Positions 18,189 to 26,502 of a stretch of DNA of 56,740 nt are shown one piece after another. Positions within the stretch are counted from its first letter, which is position 1. Every line of letters starts with the position of its first letter. Origin of the DNA: Bacteroidia bacterium. GTDB lineage: Bacteria; Bacteroidota; Bacteroidia; B-17B0; Aurantibacillaceae. Below the pieces are notes generated by a model. That model worked only from the letters and a program-made list of their open reading frames with translations. It was not told the origin of the DNA and ran no database searches. The stretch is taken from contig JALHRL010000023.1 of the NCBI GenBank assembly GCA_022841465.1, positions 14,366 to 71,105 of the forward strand, in the 5' to 3' direction. Both the position numbers and the translations under genes were made by a program.

Positions 18189-21100
18189 CTAAGATAACTC
18201 AATTACCTTTAATTCTTCGGTATAGAGGAGTATTTTTTTTATATTTTTATAATTTAAGTCGGTTAATGCATTTTCGTAAGCCAACATTTGCTGTTTATAC
18301 TTTTGGTTGTTTTCAGACCCCGTTTTAAAATCAATGATACAGGTTTCGTTTTCAGAAATACATATTCTGTCGGGTCTGAGTATTTCGCCGTTTATTGACA
18401 TGATTTCACATTCTGTTTTTATTTGATACTGTTTACTGAAATATTTTTCTACTTCTTTATTAGAAATTAGATTTAATAATAATTGTTGGTATTCTGGAAT
18501 TTCCTTCACGTTTAATTCTCCTTTAACCGCTGCTGTTTTAAGAGATATTTCTATATCCTCTCTATACTTAATTTTAGAGAGTAAATAATGAATTAAAATA
18601 CCTTTTTCGCGCGCGTTTAAAGTTGACTCTGAGTTTTTAAAGTAAGCGCTTTTAATTTTTATTGCTTTAGAATGATTGTTGATTGGTAATTTATTAATTT
18701 CTGTAATGTTTTGATTGCGTTCTTTATGTGTGCTGCTTTTTTTGCATGGAACACCAAATTCCAGTAAATGGCCGTTTGATTTAAATAAATTTGAATTTGT
18801 AACGAAGTTTTCAATCCATTTTTGTACACCGGCTTTTCTATTATTTTCTGAAACGCTGGCAATAATATGTAAATGTTCAATAGCCCTTGTAAAGGCAACA
18901 TACATTTTGTTTAAATTGTCAAGCAACACTTCTTGCCTTTCTGTTTCAACCTCCGTTTCAAAACCTGCATTTTCAGCGTATTTATCCATTTTAATGTACG
19001 CAGATTTTAAAGGGATTTCTTCATTTTTTAAATTAACCCAACCTGTTGAATCTTTAAAACTCCAATTACAAAAGGGCAATATTACCACAGGAAATTCTAA
19101 ACCTTTACTTTTGTGAATGGTCATAATTTTTACGGCGTCTAAATTTTCTGAAATAATTAAAGAAGCATTTAGCGATCGTTTTTCCCACCAGGTATTAAAT
19201 TCGGTGATATCTGAATTGTTTTTAGAGATAAATTTACTTATTTCATCAAGAAAGAAACGTAAGTATATTACCGCAGATTTGTTTAGATTAAGACTGAATG
19301 ATTCTATTAAATAGGTGGAAATATCTAATAGATTCAATACTTGCAGCTCTTCTTGATTTATTTCTAATCCAAGATTTTTTAAGGCAACAAGCAAACCTTC
19401 TTTATTTAATTGGATGAGCGATTGATGAAACAGATTGGAATTAATTTTATTGGATGTAAATAAATAATTTAGAATAGAAGCACCTTCTATTAAATCATTA
19501 TTGTTTTGTAAATATTTTAAAAATGAAACAGTTAAGTTTACTTCGGCGTTATTCGTTAAAAGTAAAGAATCGTTGGAAACTACCGGAATGCCATTTTTAT
19601 TTAAGAAATTGGCAACTAAACTTCCTTCAAAATTTTTGCCGGTAATAATGCAAATGTCCTTATAATTAAATCCTAATTTTAACGAAGAGTGTATGTGATT
19701 TAAAGTTTGATTAAAAATAAATTCGCTTAATTCACCTGTAGCTTTCTTTTCTTTTATAATAGTTACGTATCCTTTACTTTGATTAATAATGTTTTGCTCG
19801 TGATTTTTATAAATACTTTGGTACAAATTTGTTAGCTGTTCTTTCGATTGAAATTCAAAGAAATGGTTATTAAACGTTATTATATTCGTTAAGCTTCTAT
19901 AGTTTTCATTTAAAAATTTTTCTTCATAGTTTCTAATAAGCGCACTTTCGCGTTCCGCTAACAAGGCATCATTCTCTTCATTTTCAATTTTGGGTAATTT
20001 TACAAACTGATTTACGTTTGCATTGCGCCAACGGTAAATGCTTTGCTTTCCATCTCCAACCAATAAATTTAAATTACCTGAAGCTAAACTGTTTTCAACT
20101 AGTGGTAAAATATTTTGCCATTGTAATGTACTTGTATCTTGAAATTCATCAATTAAAAAGTGTTTGTATTTTTCTCCAAGTCGCTCGTATATAAATGAAA
20201 TGGGTTCGTTTTTTATAAATTCAAATATTTTAGAATTAAATTCTTCAATAAAAACTAATTGTTCTTCTTGTTTTAAAGCGGTTACAATTTCCTGAATTTT
20301 ACCTAAAAGCAGTATTGGGTATATTTTACTGCCAATTAGCTTATACAAATTGTACTTTTTTATATTACTATCGTAATACGTTATTATTTCTTTAGCTATT
20401 TCATTAAATATTGGATTTAGTTTTTCAAATATCTTTTTGGTTTCACTGTTAATTTTGGTTCCGCTCCAATCACCTTTTTCTAAAACATTTAATAAAGTTT
20501 TATTTGCTGGATTTTCTTTAAAATCAGAATCAACACACTTTTTTAAAAAATTTTGTGGACCAATACTTTTTCCAATAAAATCTTCATCCGTTAGGAAGTT
20601 ATCTTTTATTAATTTTATGGCCTTTTCTGCAGGGGTGGCAATATTGCGGTGAAATTCACTTAAAAAGGTGTTTATTTCCTTTTTAAAGCCACTTATATCA
20701 TTAGGGTTAACTTGGGTTAGTTTAATCAAATGGGGCAGGGCATTCTCCTTTTGCAGCGTTTTGGCAAATTCCTCTATTTTTTGTTGAGGATCCCAATTGG
20801 TATTATCGTCTAAATTGGTTAAAACAAATTCTCTTAAAAGGTTTGTTACCTCTTCATTTTTCCCAATTTCGTTTAAAAGTTTACCTATTACTCTGTCGTA
20901 AAAATCATCGGAATCTGTTTCTAAATTAAAGTTTACCGGTAATTCTAAATCATGCGCAAATGTTTTTATTATTCTATGCGAAAAACTATCAATTGTGCTA
21001 ACGCCAAAGTCGGAGTAATGATGTAAAATATTTTGCAGCAGAATTTGAGCTCTTTCCTTTAAAGTTTCTTTATCAATTTTTAATTCGTTTTGTAGTTTTT

Positions 21101-21332
21101 GTTGAAGTATTGTATCTTCTTCATTACTTACTATACTTTTAAGTGCTGCCAAAATTCTGGTTCGCATTTCTGTTGCAGCTTTGTTGGTAAAAGTAAGGGC
21201 TAAAACGGCCTTAAAGTTATATTCAATTCGTTTCGAATCGCCTAAAGCAATTTTAAGGTATTCTTTAACAAGCGTAAACGTTTTTCCGCTTCCTGCACTA
21301 CTTTTATATACTAAGAATTTGGCTTCTGACAT
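18189..21332 (-). CDS. UvrD/Rep-family helicase with C-terminal PD-(D/E)XK nuclease (AddA-like)
   Basis: This 1047-residue protein has a superfamily 1A helicase core: Walker A SSAGSGKT at 11-18, motif Ia ALTFTNKAATEM at 44-55, Walker B DEFQDT at 395-400, GDGKQSIYRWRNA, and motif V/VI residues MTIHKSKGLEF and YVAFTRA. The C-terminus has a RecB-like nuclease signature with RPDRI, IIDFKTG and QQMLAY. The layout matches AddA-like recombination helicase-nucleases that process double-strand breaks. The AddB partner is not adjacent. A terminator at 21348-21378 separates it from the upstream OmpA gene. Confidence 0.9.
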   Translation of the reverse strand: MSEAKFLVYKSSAGSGKTFTLVKEYLKIALGDSKRIEYNFKAVLALTFTNKAATEMRTRILAALKSIVSNEEDTILQQKLQNELKIDKETLKERAQILLQNILHHYSDFGVSTIDSFSHRIIKTFAHDLELPVNFNLETDSDDFYDRVIGKLLNEIGKNEEVTNLLREFVLTNLDDNTNWDPQQKIEEFAKTLQKENALPHLIKLTQVNPNDISGFKKEINTFLSEFHRNIATPAEKAIKLIKDNFLTDEDFIGKSIGPQNFLKKCVDSDFKENPANKTLLNVLEKGDWSGTKINSETKKIFEKLNPIFNEIAKEIITYYDSNIKKYNLYKLIGSKIYPILLLGKIQEIVTALKQEEQLVFIEEFNSKIFEFIKNEPISFIYERLGEKYKHFLIDEFQDTSTLQWQNILPLVENSLASGNLNLLVGDGKQSIYRWRNANVNQFVKLPKIENEENDALLAERESALIRNYEEKFLNENYRSLTNIITFNNHFFEFQSKEQLTNLYQSIYKNHEQNIINQSKGYVTIIKEKKATGELSEFIFNQTLNHIHSSLKLGFNYKDICIITGKNFEGSLVANFLNKNGIPVVSNDSLLLTNNAEVNLTVSFLKYLQNNNDLIEGASILNYLFTSNKINSNLFHQSLIQLNKEGLLVALKNLGLEINQEELQVLNLLDISTYLIESFSLNLNKSAVIYLRFFLDEISKFISKNNSDITEFNTWWEKRSLNASLIISENLDAVKIMTIHKSKGLEFPVVILPFCNWSFKDSTGWVNLKNEEIPLKSAYIKMDKYAENAGFETEVETERQEVLLDNLNKMYVAFTRAIEHLHIIASVSENNRKAGVQKWIENFVTNSNLFKSNGHLLEFGVPCKKSSTHKERNQNITEINKLPINNHSKAIKIKSAYFKNSESTLNAREKGILIHYLLSKIKYREDIEISLKTAAVKGELNVKEIPEYQQLLLNLISNKEVEKYFSKQYQIKTECEIMSINGEILRPDRICISENETCIIDFKTGSENNQKYKQQMLAYENALTDLNYKNIKKILLYTEELKVIELS

Positions 21333-21347
21333 TGAAATAGTAAAAAT

Positions 21348-21378
21348 AAAAAAGGCTGTAGTATTTACAGCCTTTTTT
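21348..21378 (-). terminator. Intrinsic terminator after the OmpA-family gene
   Basis: Perfect 13-base arms (21348-21360 and 21366-21378) with a five-base loop and GGCTGTA core, flanked by A6 and T6 runs. It lies 21 bases after the stop of the OmpA-family gene and before the helicase start on the same strand. Confidence 0.88.
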
Positions 21379-21399
21379 ATTTTAATTTATAAATAGTTT

Positions 21400-23463
21400 T
21401 TATTCTTCCTCTTCTTCTTCGTCTTCAGTTTTGTTTGGTTTAACACCGCCATCTTTGGTAGCATTAGGGTCAATGTAATCAAAGCTTAATACTTTAAAAG
21501 TAGTTCTTCTGTTTTTTTGGTGTAATGCTTCTTTTTCTTCTTTTGTTTTTGCCTTATTAATTTCAGCATCTGTAATTAATAATTGAGTAGGACCAAAACC
21601 TTTTGCAGTTAAACGAGCTTCTGCAATCCCTTTTTCTTTCACTAAGAAGTCAACGCAAGATTGAGCACGCGCTTGAGAAAGTTTCATGTTTGCATCTAAT
21701 TTACCGCGGCTATCAGTATGTGAATTTAATTCAACAATAATAGTTGGGTTTTCTTTTAAGATGTTATATAAGAACGTTAATGAGTCTTTAGAGTTTGGAA
21801 GTAATTCAAAACTACCTAAAGCGTATTGAATTTCCGGCATACGTAAGTTAGGGATAACTGGTTTTACTTCAAAGTCTGCAATAAAATCTTTTGATTTTTC
21901 TAAACCTGCAGTAGAAATAATGCGTTGGTCGCTGTTAGCTAAGTAACCATCTTTATTAAATGTAGCAGATTTAGATTGCTTACCTGTTTCTGTAGAAATC
22001 GTGTAAGTAGTGTTGTCTTTTAATTTTGCTAAGTTATATGAACCATCTTTAGTAGTAGTAAATTCTTTAATACTTCCATCGCTACCAACAATTTTAACTT
22101 TAACGTTTTCTACAGGCTCACCTTTGCCTTTATTTCCTTTCATGATATCACCTTCAGAGATAATCATACCTTTTACTTGGAAATTTAACGGAGGTAAATT
22201 AAAGCTCCAGATATCATCTCCACCTTTTCCGCCTTCGCGATTACTGGTGAAATAACCTTTCTCTTTTTTACCTTCATAAATGATTCTAAAATCATCAGCA
22301 GTTGAATTTATAGGAGCTTTTAAATTTTCTACAGGTTTTGTGTATTTGTAATTATCTCCAACTGCAACAAAAATATCTAAGCCACCCATTCCAGGATGAT
22401 AATCAGATGCGAAATATAATTTTTTTCCGTCAGCAGAGAAAGTAGGGTAAAGTTCATCACCTTCTGTATTAATTGCAGGGCCGGCATTTACAGGTTTACC
22501 CCATACATTAGCCTTTGCATCAAATGTGCTTAACCAAATATCAGCACCGCCATAACCACCATCCATACGTGAAGCGAAAACCAGCATTTTACCATCAGTA
22601 CTTAAATAAGGATGTCCAAAAGCAACGGTATCAATACAAAATGGAAGAACTTGTGCTACACCCCATGTACTACCTTGTTTTTTAGCCATAAAAATTTGCG
22701 GCTTCAATTGTCTGTTTGGTTCTTCAGGGCTGCGTGTAAAAAATATCATATCACCTTTTTTGCTAACACAACCAACACCTTCGTTAAATTTACTGTTAAC
22801 AGTGGGAGCTAATAAAACTGGAGTTGACCACTTACCATTTTTATCAACTTTAGTTTCGTAAATATCAGATTTGTTACCACCGGTATTTGCATCAATCTCA
22901 CCACCTGCATTACCTGGTCTTCTTGAAGTGAAAATTAAAGTTGCATTCTTTTTATCAGAGAAGCAAGGAGCATAATCACTTTCTTTAGAATTGATTAATC
23001 CCATATTTTCTATTTTATAACGCAATGGTTTATCTTTCCATTGTTGCGCTAATTCACAAGATTTTACGCCTAAATCAGCCTTTTTTGCATTACCGCCTTT
23101 GGCTTTGTAATTGTTGTATTCTACAATTGCTTCAGGGTATTTATTTTGGTTTTTTAGAACTTCCGCTAAACGGAAATAAACCATTGGATCATCGTAATTT
23201 GTAGCGATTGATTTTTGATAATAGGTTTCAGCCCCTTTATAATCATTAATTTCTTGACAAGCATAACCTGTTTTATATAAAATTACTCCTCTCTTATCCT
23301 TTGGAGCTTGAGCGTAAGCTTGTTTGTAGTAGTTAATTGCAGCGTGATACTGGCCTACTTCGAAGCTTGCATCTGCTTTTTTTAATACTTTTTGGGAGAA
23401 AGCAACTGTTGATGTTAACATAAAAACACCGGCCGCGATTGATAAAGTGGTAATTTTTCTCAT
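21400..23463 (-). CDS. TPR/PD40/OmpA-family outer membrane-associated protein (PorE-like)
   Basis: The 687-residue protein has a signal peptide ending near AFSQ, TPR-like helices at about 25-140 (YYKQAYAQAPKDKR, YYQKSI), a PD40 beta-propeller at about 160-420 with repeats such as PYLSTDGKMLVFASRMDGG, a carboxypeptidase-regulatory-like beta domain at about 430-530, and a C-terminal OmpA peptidoglycan-binding domain (ELNSHTDSRG, LSQARAQSCVDFL). This domain order is that of PorE, a T9SS component tethered to peptidoglycan; related proteins also occur in gliding loci. It ends in an unusual EDEEEEEE tail. Whether it is the true PorE orthologue cannot be decided here. Confidence 0.85.
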   Translation of the reverse strand: MRKITTLSIAAGVFMLTSTVAFSQKVLKKADASFEVGQYHAAINYYKQAYAQAPKDKRGVILYKTGYACQEINDYKGAETYYQKSIATNYDDPMVYFRLAEVLKNQNKYPEAIVEYNNYKAKGGNAKKADLGVKSCELAQQWKDKPLRYKIENMGLINSKESDYAPCFSDKKNATLIFTSRRPGNAGGEIDANTGGNKSDIYETKVDKNGKWSTPVLLAPTVNSKFNEGVGCVSKKGDMIFFTRSPEEPNRQLKPQIFMAKKQGSTWGVAQVLPFCIDTVAFGHPYLSTDGKMLVFASRMDGGYGGADIWLSTFDAKANVWGKPVNAGPAINTEGDELYPTFSADGKKLYFASDYHPGMGGLDIFVAVGDNYKYTKPVENLKAPINSTADDFRIIYEGKKEKGYFTSNREGGKGGDDIWSFNLPPLNFQVKGMIISEGDIMKGNKGKGEPVENVKVKIVGSDGSIKEFTTTKDGSYNLAKLKDNTTYTISTETGKQSKSATFNKDGYLANSDQRIISTAGLEKSKDFIADFEVKPVIPNLRMPEIQYALGSFELLPNSKDSLTFLYNILKENPTIIVELNSHTDSRGKLDANMKLSQARAQSCVDFLVKEKGIAEARLTAKGFGPTQLLITDAEINKAKTKEEKEALHQKNRRTTFKVLSFDYIDPNATKDGGVKPNKTEDEEEEEE

Positions 23464-23594
23464 ACAATATTATAAGGGTTTCAAGGGGCTAATATAAAAA
23501 TTAATTTTTTTATTAAAAAATTTTAACAGAAGAATTTTGTGCCTATATGATTGTTTAAAACAGCTATATTTTTAGTTTACAAGTCTTTATAAAC

Positions 23595-23620
23595 AAAAAA
23601 CCCGCCTTTTGAGCGGGTTT
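23595..23620 (-). terminator. Intrinsic terminator of the cytochrome oxidase cluster
   Basis: Arms AAACCCGC and GCGGGTTT (23598-23605 and 23613-23620) enclose a seven-base loop and are followed on the minus strand by a T run. It lies just past the stop of the subunit IV gene. Confidence 0.85.
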
Positions 23621-23630
23621 AAATAGGTTT

Positions 23631-24113
23631 TTAATGTCCTGAGTGCTCTTTTTCGGCACCGTGAGCTTCTTCTGTGGCATGACCACCACCACCGTGATGT
23701 TTTTTTGCCAATTCCTTTTGTTGGTTAATAAAAATAGGGTCAGTTGGTGCAAAACGGCCACTTCCGCCTGAGTATGTACCTTCTGTAAGGATAATAAAAA
23801 TGGTGTAAAGCATAAATATTGCGTAAGGAAGTAAAATAACATATTTAAAGAACTTTACTTCGTGACCTAAGTGCATAAACCACCAAACAATGGCTGCTGC
23901 CTTAACAATGGTTAAGCCAATAAATAACACCTTTAAACCTAAAGTTCCGCTCCATCCTTTGCTTGGAGCCATAAAACCAATAATAAGTTCAAAAACAGTT
24001 ATAGCTAACATAATCCAAAACACATTCCATAAAGTACGACGAGCTTTTTTTCCATAAGCTTCATCATGGTTGTACATTGTTTCGTATGAAGGGTAATCAT
24101 CGTGAAATTCCAT
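23631..24113 (-). CDS. Cytochrome c oxidase subunit IV family protein
   Basis: This 160-residue protein has three predicted membrane helices (about 28-48, 60-82, 88-112) of the prokaryotic COX4 family, with the typical KAAAIVWWFMHLGHE. The C-terminal 30 residues are rich in histidine and glycine (KKHHGGGGHATEE), which could bind metal but may simply be a soluble tail. It is the last gene of the ctaB-coxIII-coxIII-coxIV set and is followed by a terminator. Subunits I and II are outside the window. Confidence 0.9.
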   Translation of the reverse strand: MEFHDDYPSYETMYNHDEAYGKKARRTLWNVFWIMLAITVFELIIGFMAPSKGWSGTLGLKVLFIGLTIVKAAAIVWWFMHLGHEVKFFKYVILLPYAIFMLYTIFIILTEGTYSGGSGRFAPTDPIFINQQKELAKKHHGGGGHATEEAHGAEKEHSGH

Positions 24114-24145
24114 AACAGATAATTTTAAAAATTAATAATATTTTT

Positions 24146-24871
24146 TTACAGTAAATAGAAGAAGGTAAATACAAATACCCAAACTAAATCTACAAAGTGC
24201 CAGTATAAACCAACCTTTTCAACCATTTCGTAATGGCCTCGTTTATGGTATATGCCTTTTATTACATTCAAGAAAATGATAAAATTAATAACTACACCAG
24301 AAAACACGTGAGTTCCGTGGAAACCGGTGATAAAGAAAAAATAATTTGCAAACTGCGGTACACCATATTCATTCACTACCATGTTAGCGCCATGCCAAGT
24401 TTGTTGCACATATTTTCCTTGTGCCATATCCCAAACGTTTCTTAAAGCACCTTCTTCTGTTCCAACAATAAAATGAAACCACTCCCAAGCCTGTGAGCCT
24501 ACGAATGCAGCACCGCCCACAATGGTCCAAAACATCCAAACAATTACACCTCTTTTATCCATTCGTTTTCCTGCCTCTACAGCAAGGACCATGGTAACAG
24601 AAGACATAATTAATATGAAAGTCATTAAACCTACATAAGCTAAGGGAAGATGTTGTTCAACAAACGGAAAATGTGTAAAAACGTTTTCTGCTTTTGGCCA
24701 TACTTCTGCGTATTTGTGACGAATGAAACCGTATGAAATTAATAAACCGCCAAAAGTTAAAGCATCTGAAACAAGGAAAAACCACATAAACATTTTTCCG
24801 TAACTTACTCTAAATGGCGACTGTCCGCCACTCCAAGCTTCTTTTGTGTCAATTTCTGCTGTATGAGCCAT
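24146..24871 (-). CDS. ctaE: Heme-copper oxidase subunit III (first copy)
   Basis: The 241-residue protein has six to seven hydrophobic segments and subunit III features: MFLVSDALTFGGLL-like first helix, the glutamate-containing QAWEWFHFIVG, TGFHGTHVFSGV and a final HFVDLVWVFVF helix. It belongs to the terminal oxidase complex in the inner membrane. A second, shorter subunit III gene lies upstream in the same operon, 39 bases away, which is the usual arrangement in Bacteroidota. Confidence 0.93.
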   Translation of the reverse strand: MAHTAEIDTKEAWSGGQSPFRVSYGKMFMWFFLVSDALTFGGLLISYGFIRHKYAEVWPKAENVFTHFPFVEQHLPLAYVGLMTFILIMSSVTMVLAVEAGKRMDKRGVIVWMFWTIVGGAAFVGSQAWEWFHFIVGTEEGALRNVWDMAQGKYVQQTWHGANMVVNEYGVPQFANYFFFITGFHGTHVFSGVVINFIIFLNVIKGIYHKRGHYEMVEKVGLYWHFVDLVWVFVFTFFYLL

Positions 24872-24910
24872 AAAAATTTGTTAAGAAAGATTAAAATATC
24901 GGGTACAAGT

Positions 24911-25513
24911 TTAGCGAAAAAAATATAAAAACAAAAACAAATATATCCATAATACGTCTAAAAAATGCCAGTAGATGGAACAAAGCTCTATGCCTAGGTA
25001 ATCGCTTGAATTATAACGTTTTCTGAGCGACTTTATTAAAGTTATTAACAGAGCCCAAAGTCCTCCGGCTAAATGCAGAATATGTAACACGGTTATTACG
25101 TATAAAAATGAACCTGATGCATTGCTGTATTTTCCTAAAAAGTAGATGCCTTGAATGGTTAATTCTTTCCAACCAAGGTATTGGCTGTAGGTAAAAGCAA
25201 TACCCAAAATAAAAGTTATAAACAAGAATAAACTGGTGGCTTTGAAATTATCTCTTTTAATATAAAACTGAGCAAGCAACATAGTAAGGCTACTGGTAAT
25301 TATAATGGCTGTGCTAATAATTGCAACAGAAGGAAGTTGAAAAACCAGCCAGTTACCATTATCAGCTCTAACTATGTATGCACTGGTAAGGCCCGAAAAA
25401 AGCATAATAATGCTTACGATACCAATCCATAAAAGAGGCTTGGCTGTTTTTCGTCTCATTGCTTCAAACTCTGCTTTATGCGGACGTTCTTTTTTTATTT
25501 TAACTGATTCCAT
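24911..25513 (-). CDS. Heme-copper oxidase subunit III (second, shorter copy)
   Basis: This 200-residue protein has five hydrophobic helices and the conserved late motifs of subunit III, TVLHILHLAGGL and IYWHFLDVLWIYLF. It lacks the first two helices of long subunit III proteins. It starts 5 bases after ctaB stops and precedes the longer subunit III gene. The pair are not recent duplicates, since they align only in the second half. Confidence 0.9.
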   Translation of the reverse strand: MESVKIKKERPHKAEFEAMRRKTAKPLLWIGIVSIIMLFSGLTSAYIVRADNGNWLVFQLPSVAIISTAIIITSSLTMLLAQFYIKRDNFKATSLFLFITFILGIAFTYSQYLGWKELTIQGIYFLGKYSNASGSFLYVITVLHILHLAGGLWALLITLIKSLRKRYNSSDYLGIELCSIYWHFLDVLWIYLFLFLYFFR

Positions 25514-25518
25514 GATGT

Positions 25519-26427
25519 TTAAATTTTAGTCATTAATGCCAGTTGAACAACAGGTAAATAAACTAAGGTTATTAAAAATAATTTTTTTGCGTTTTGGTCG
25601 GTATCAATTCTGTAAAAATTATAAGCTTGAAGCAAAAGTGCTAAACCACAAAGAACAACAACGGATATGCTTAAAAGCCCCACAAAACCGAACAAAAACG
25701 GCAAGGTACTTACAATTAATAGGAATACTGAGTAAATTAAAATTTGAAATTTAGATGCATCATCTTTACCGCCTTTTGAAGGAAGCATATAAAAGGAAGC
25801 ACGTTTATAATCTTCATCGTTAAACCAAGCCAGGGCCCAAAAATGCGGGAATTGCCAAAAAAATTGTATGGTAAAAAGTAAAATACCAAAAAAAGTAATG
25901 GAGCCAAAGCCATTGGTTGCGGCAACAGCGCCAATTAATGTAGGGAGTGCGCCCGGAAATGCGCCCACAAAAACAGAAAAAGGTGTAATACGTTTTAAAG
26001 GGGTGTAAACAAATGCATATAAAACAATTGAAATAAAACCTAATATTCCGCTTAATGGATTGGTGTAAATCCATAATAAAATGGTTCCTAAAACACCAAA
26101 TAAGGCGCAAAAAATTAATGCTTCAGTATGACTTAAAGAATTGGTGGGCATCGGACGGTTTTTGGTCCTTTCCATTAATTTATCTAAATCTTTTTCTATG
26201 ATTTGATTAAAGCCATTGGCTGCGCTGGTAACCAGAAAACCTCCTAAACACAATGCAACTAATTGTTTCCAATCAATCTTTTCAACAACAGTTAAATAGG
26301 TTATTACTGCAGAGAAAACAACCAAACTACCAAGCCTGAATTTAGTTAATTGTAAATACGCAGAAAACTTGGATAAATTGGCGGCCGGTGTTTGAATATC
26401 TGAGGTAGTGTTGTTCAAAGGCGGCAC
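25519..26427 (-). CDS. ctaB: Protoheme IX farnesyltransferase (heme O synthase)
   Basis: CtaB/CyoE farnesylates heme B to heme O for the terminal oxidase. The 302-residue protein has about eight membrane helices and the UbiA-type aspartate motifs NGFNQIIEKDLDKLMERTKNRP and WFNDEDYKRA. The first possible start is a GTG at 26427, but a perfect promoter -7 element ends on that G, so the TTG at 26418 (codon 4) may be the true start; no ATG precedes the first helix. It is the first gene of the oxidase assembly cluster. Confidence 0.92.
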   Translation of the reverse strand: MPPLNNTTSDIQTPAANLSKFSAYLQLTKFRLGSLVVFSAVITYLTVVEKIDWKQLVALCLGGFLVTSAANGFNQIIEKDLDKLMERTKNRPMPTNSLSHTEALIFCALFGVLGTILLWIYTNPLSGILGFISIVLYAFVYTPLKRITPFSVFVGAFPGALPTLIGAVAATNGFGSITFFGILLFTIQFFWQFPHFWALAWFNDEDYKRASFYMLPSKGGKDDASKFQILIYSVFLLIVSTLPFLFGFVGLLSISVVVLCGLALLLQAYNFYRIDTDQNAKKLFLITLVYLPVVQLALMTKI

Positions 26428-26457
26428 AAATTTACGGGTTTATTTACTAATGTCAAA
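26427..26457 (-). promoter_or_regulatory. Promoter of the ctaB-cox cluster
   Basis: On the minus strand TTTG (26457-26454) and TAAATTTG (26434-26427) are separated by 19 bases, an exact match to the Bacteroidota -33/-7 consensus. It is in the right position and orientation for ctaB, although the -7 element touches the first possible start codon. Confidence 0.55.
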
Positions 26458-26502
26458 CCTCATAAAAAGGCTGCCTTAAAACTTTAACACTAAAGTTTGA
26501 AA

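Noticed and set aside
23564-23842. A 92-codon minus-strand frame crossing the cytochrome oxidase terminator
   Set aside because: It overlaps the well-supported subunit IV gene in another frame and runs through the terminator stem-loop.
24146-25513. Two subunit III genes as a recent duplication
   Set aside because: They differ in length and align only in the later helices; paired subunit III genes are normal in this phylum.
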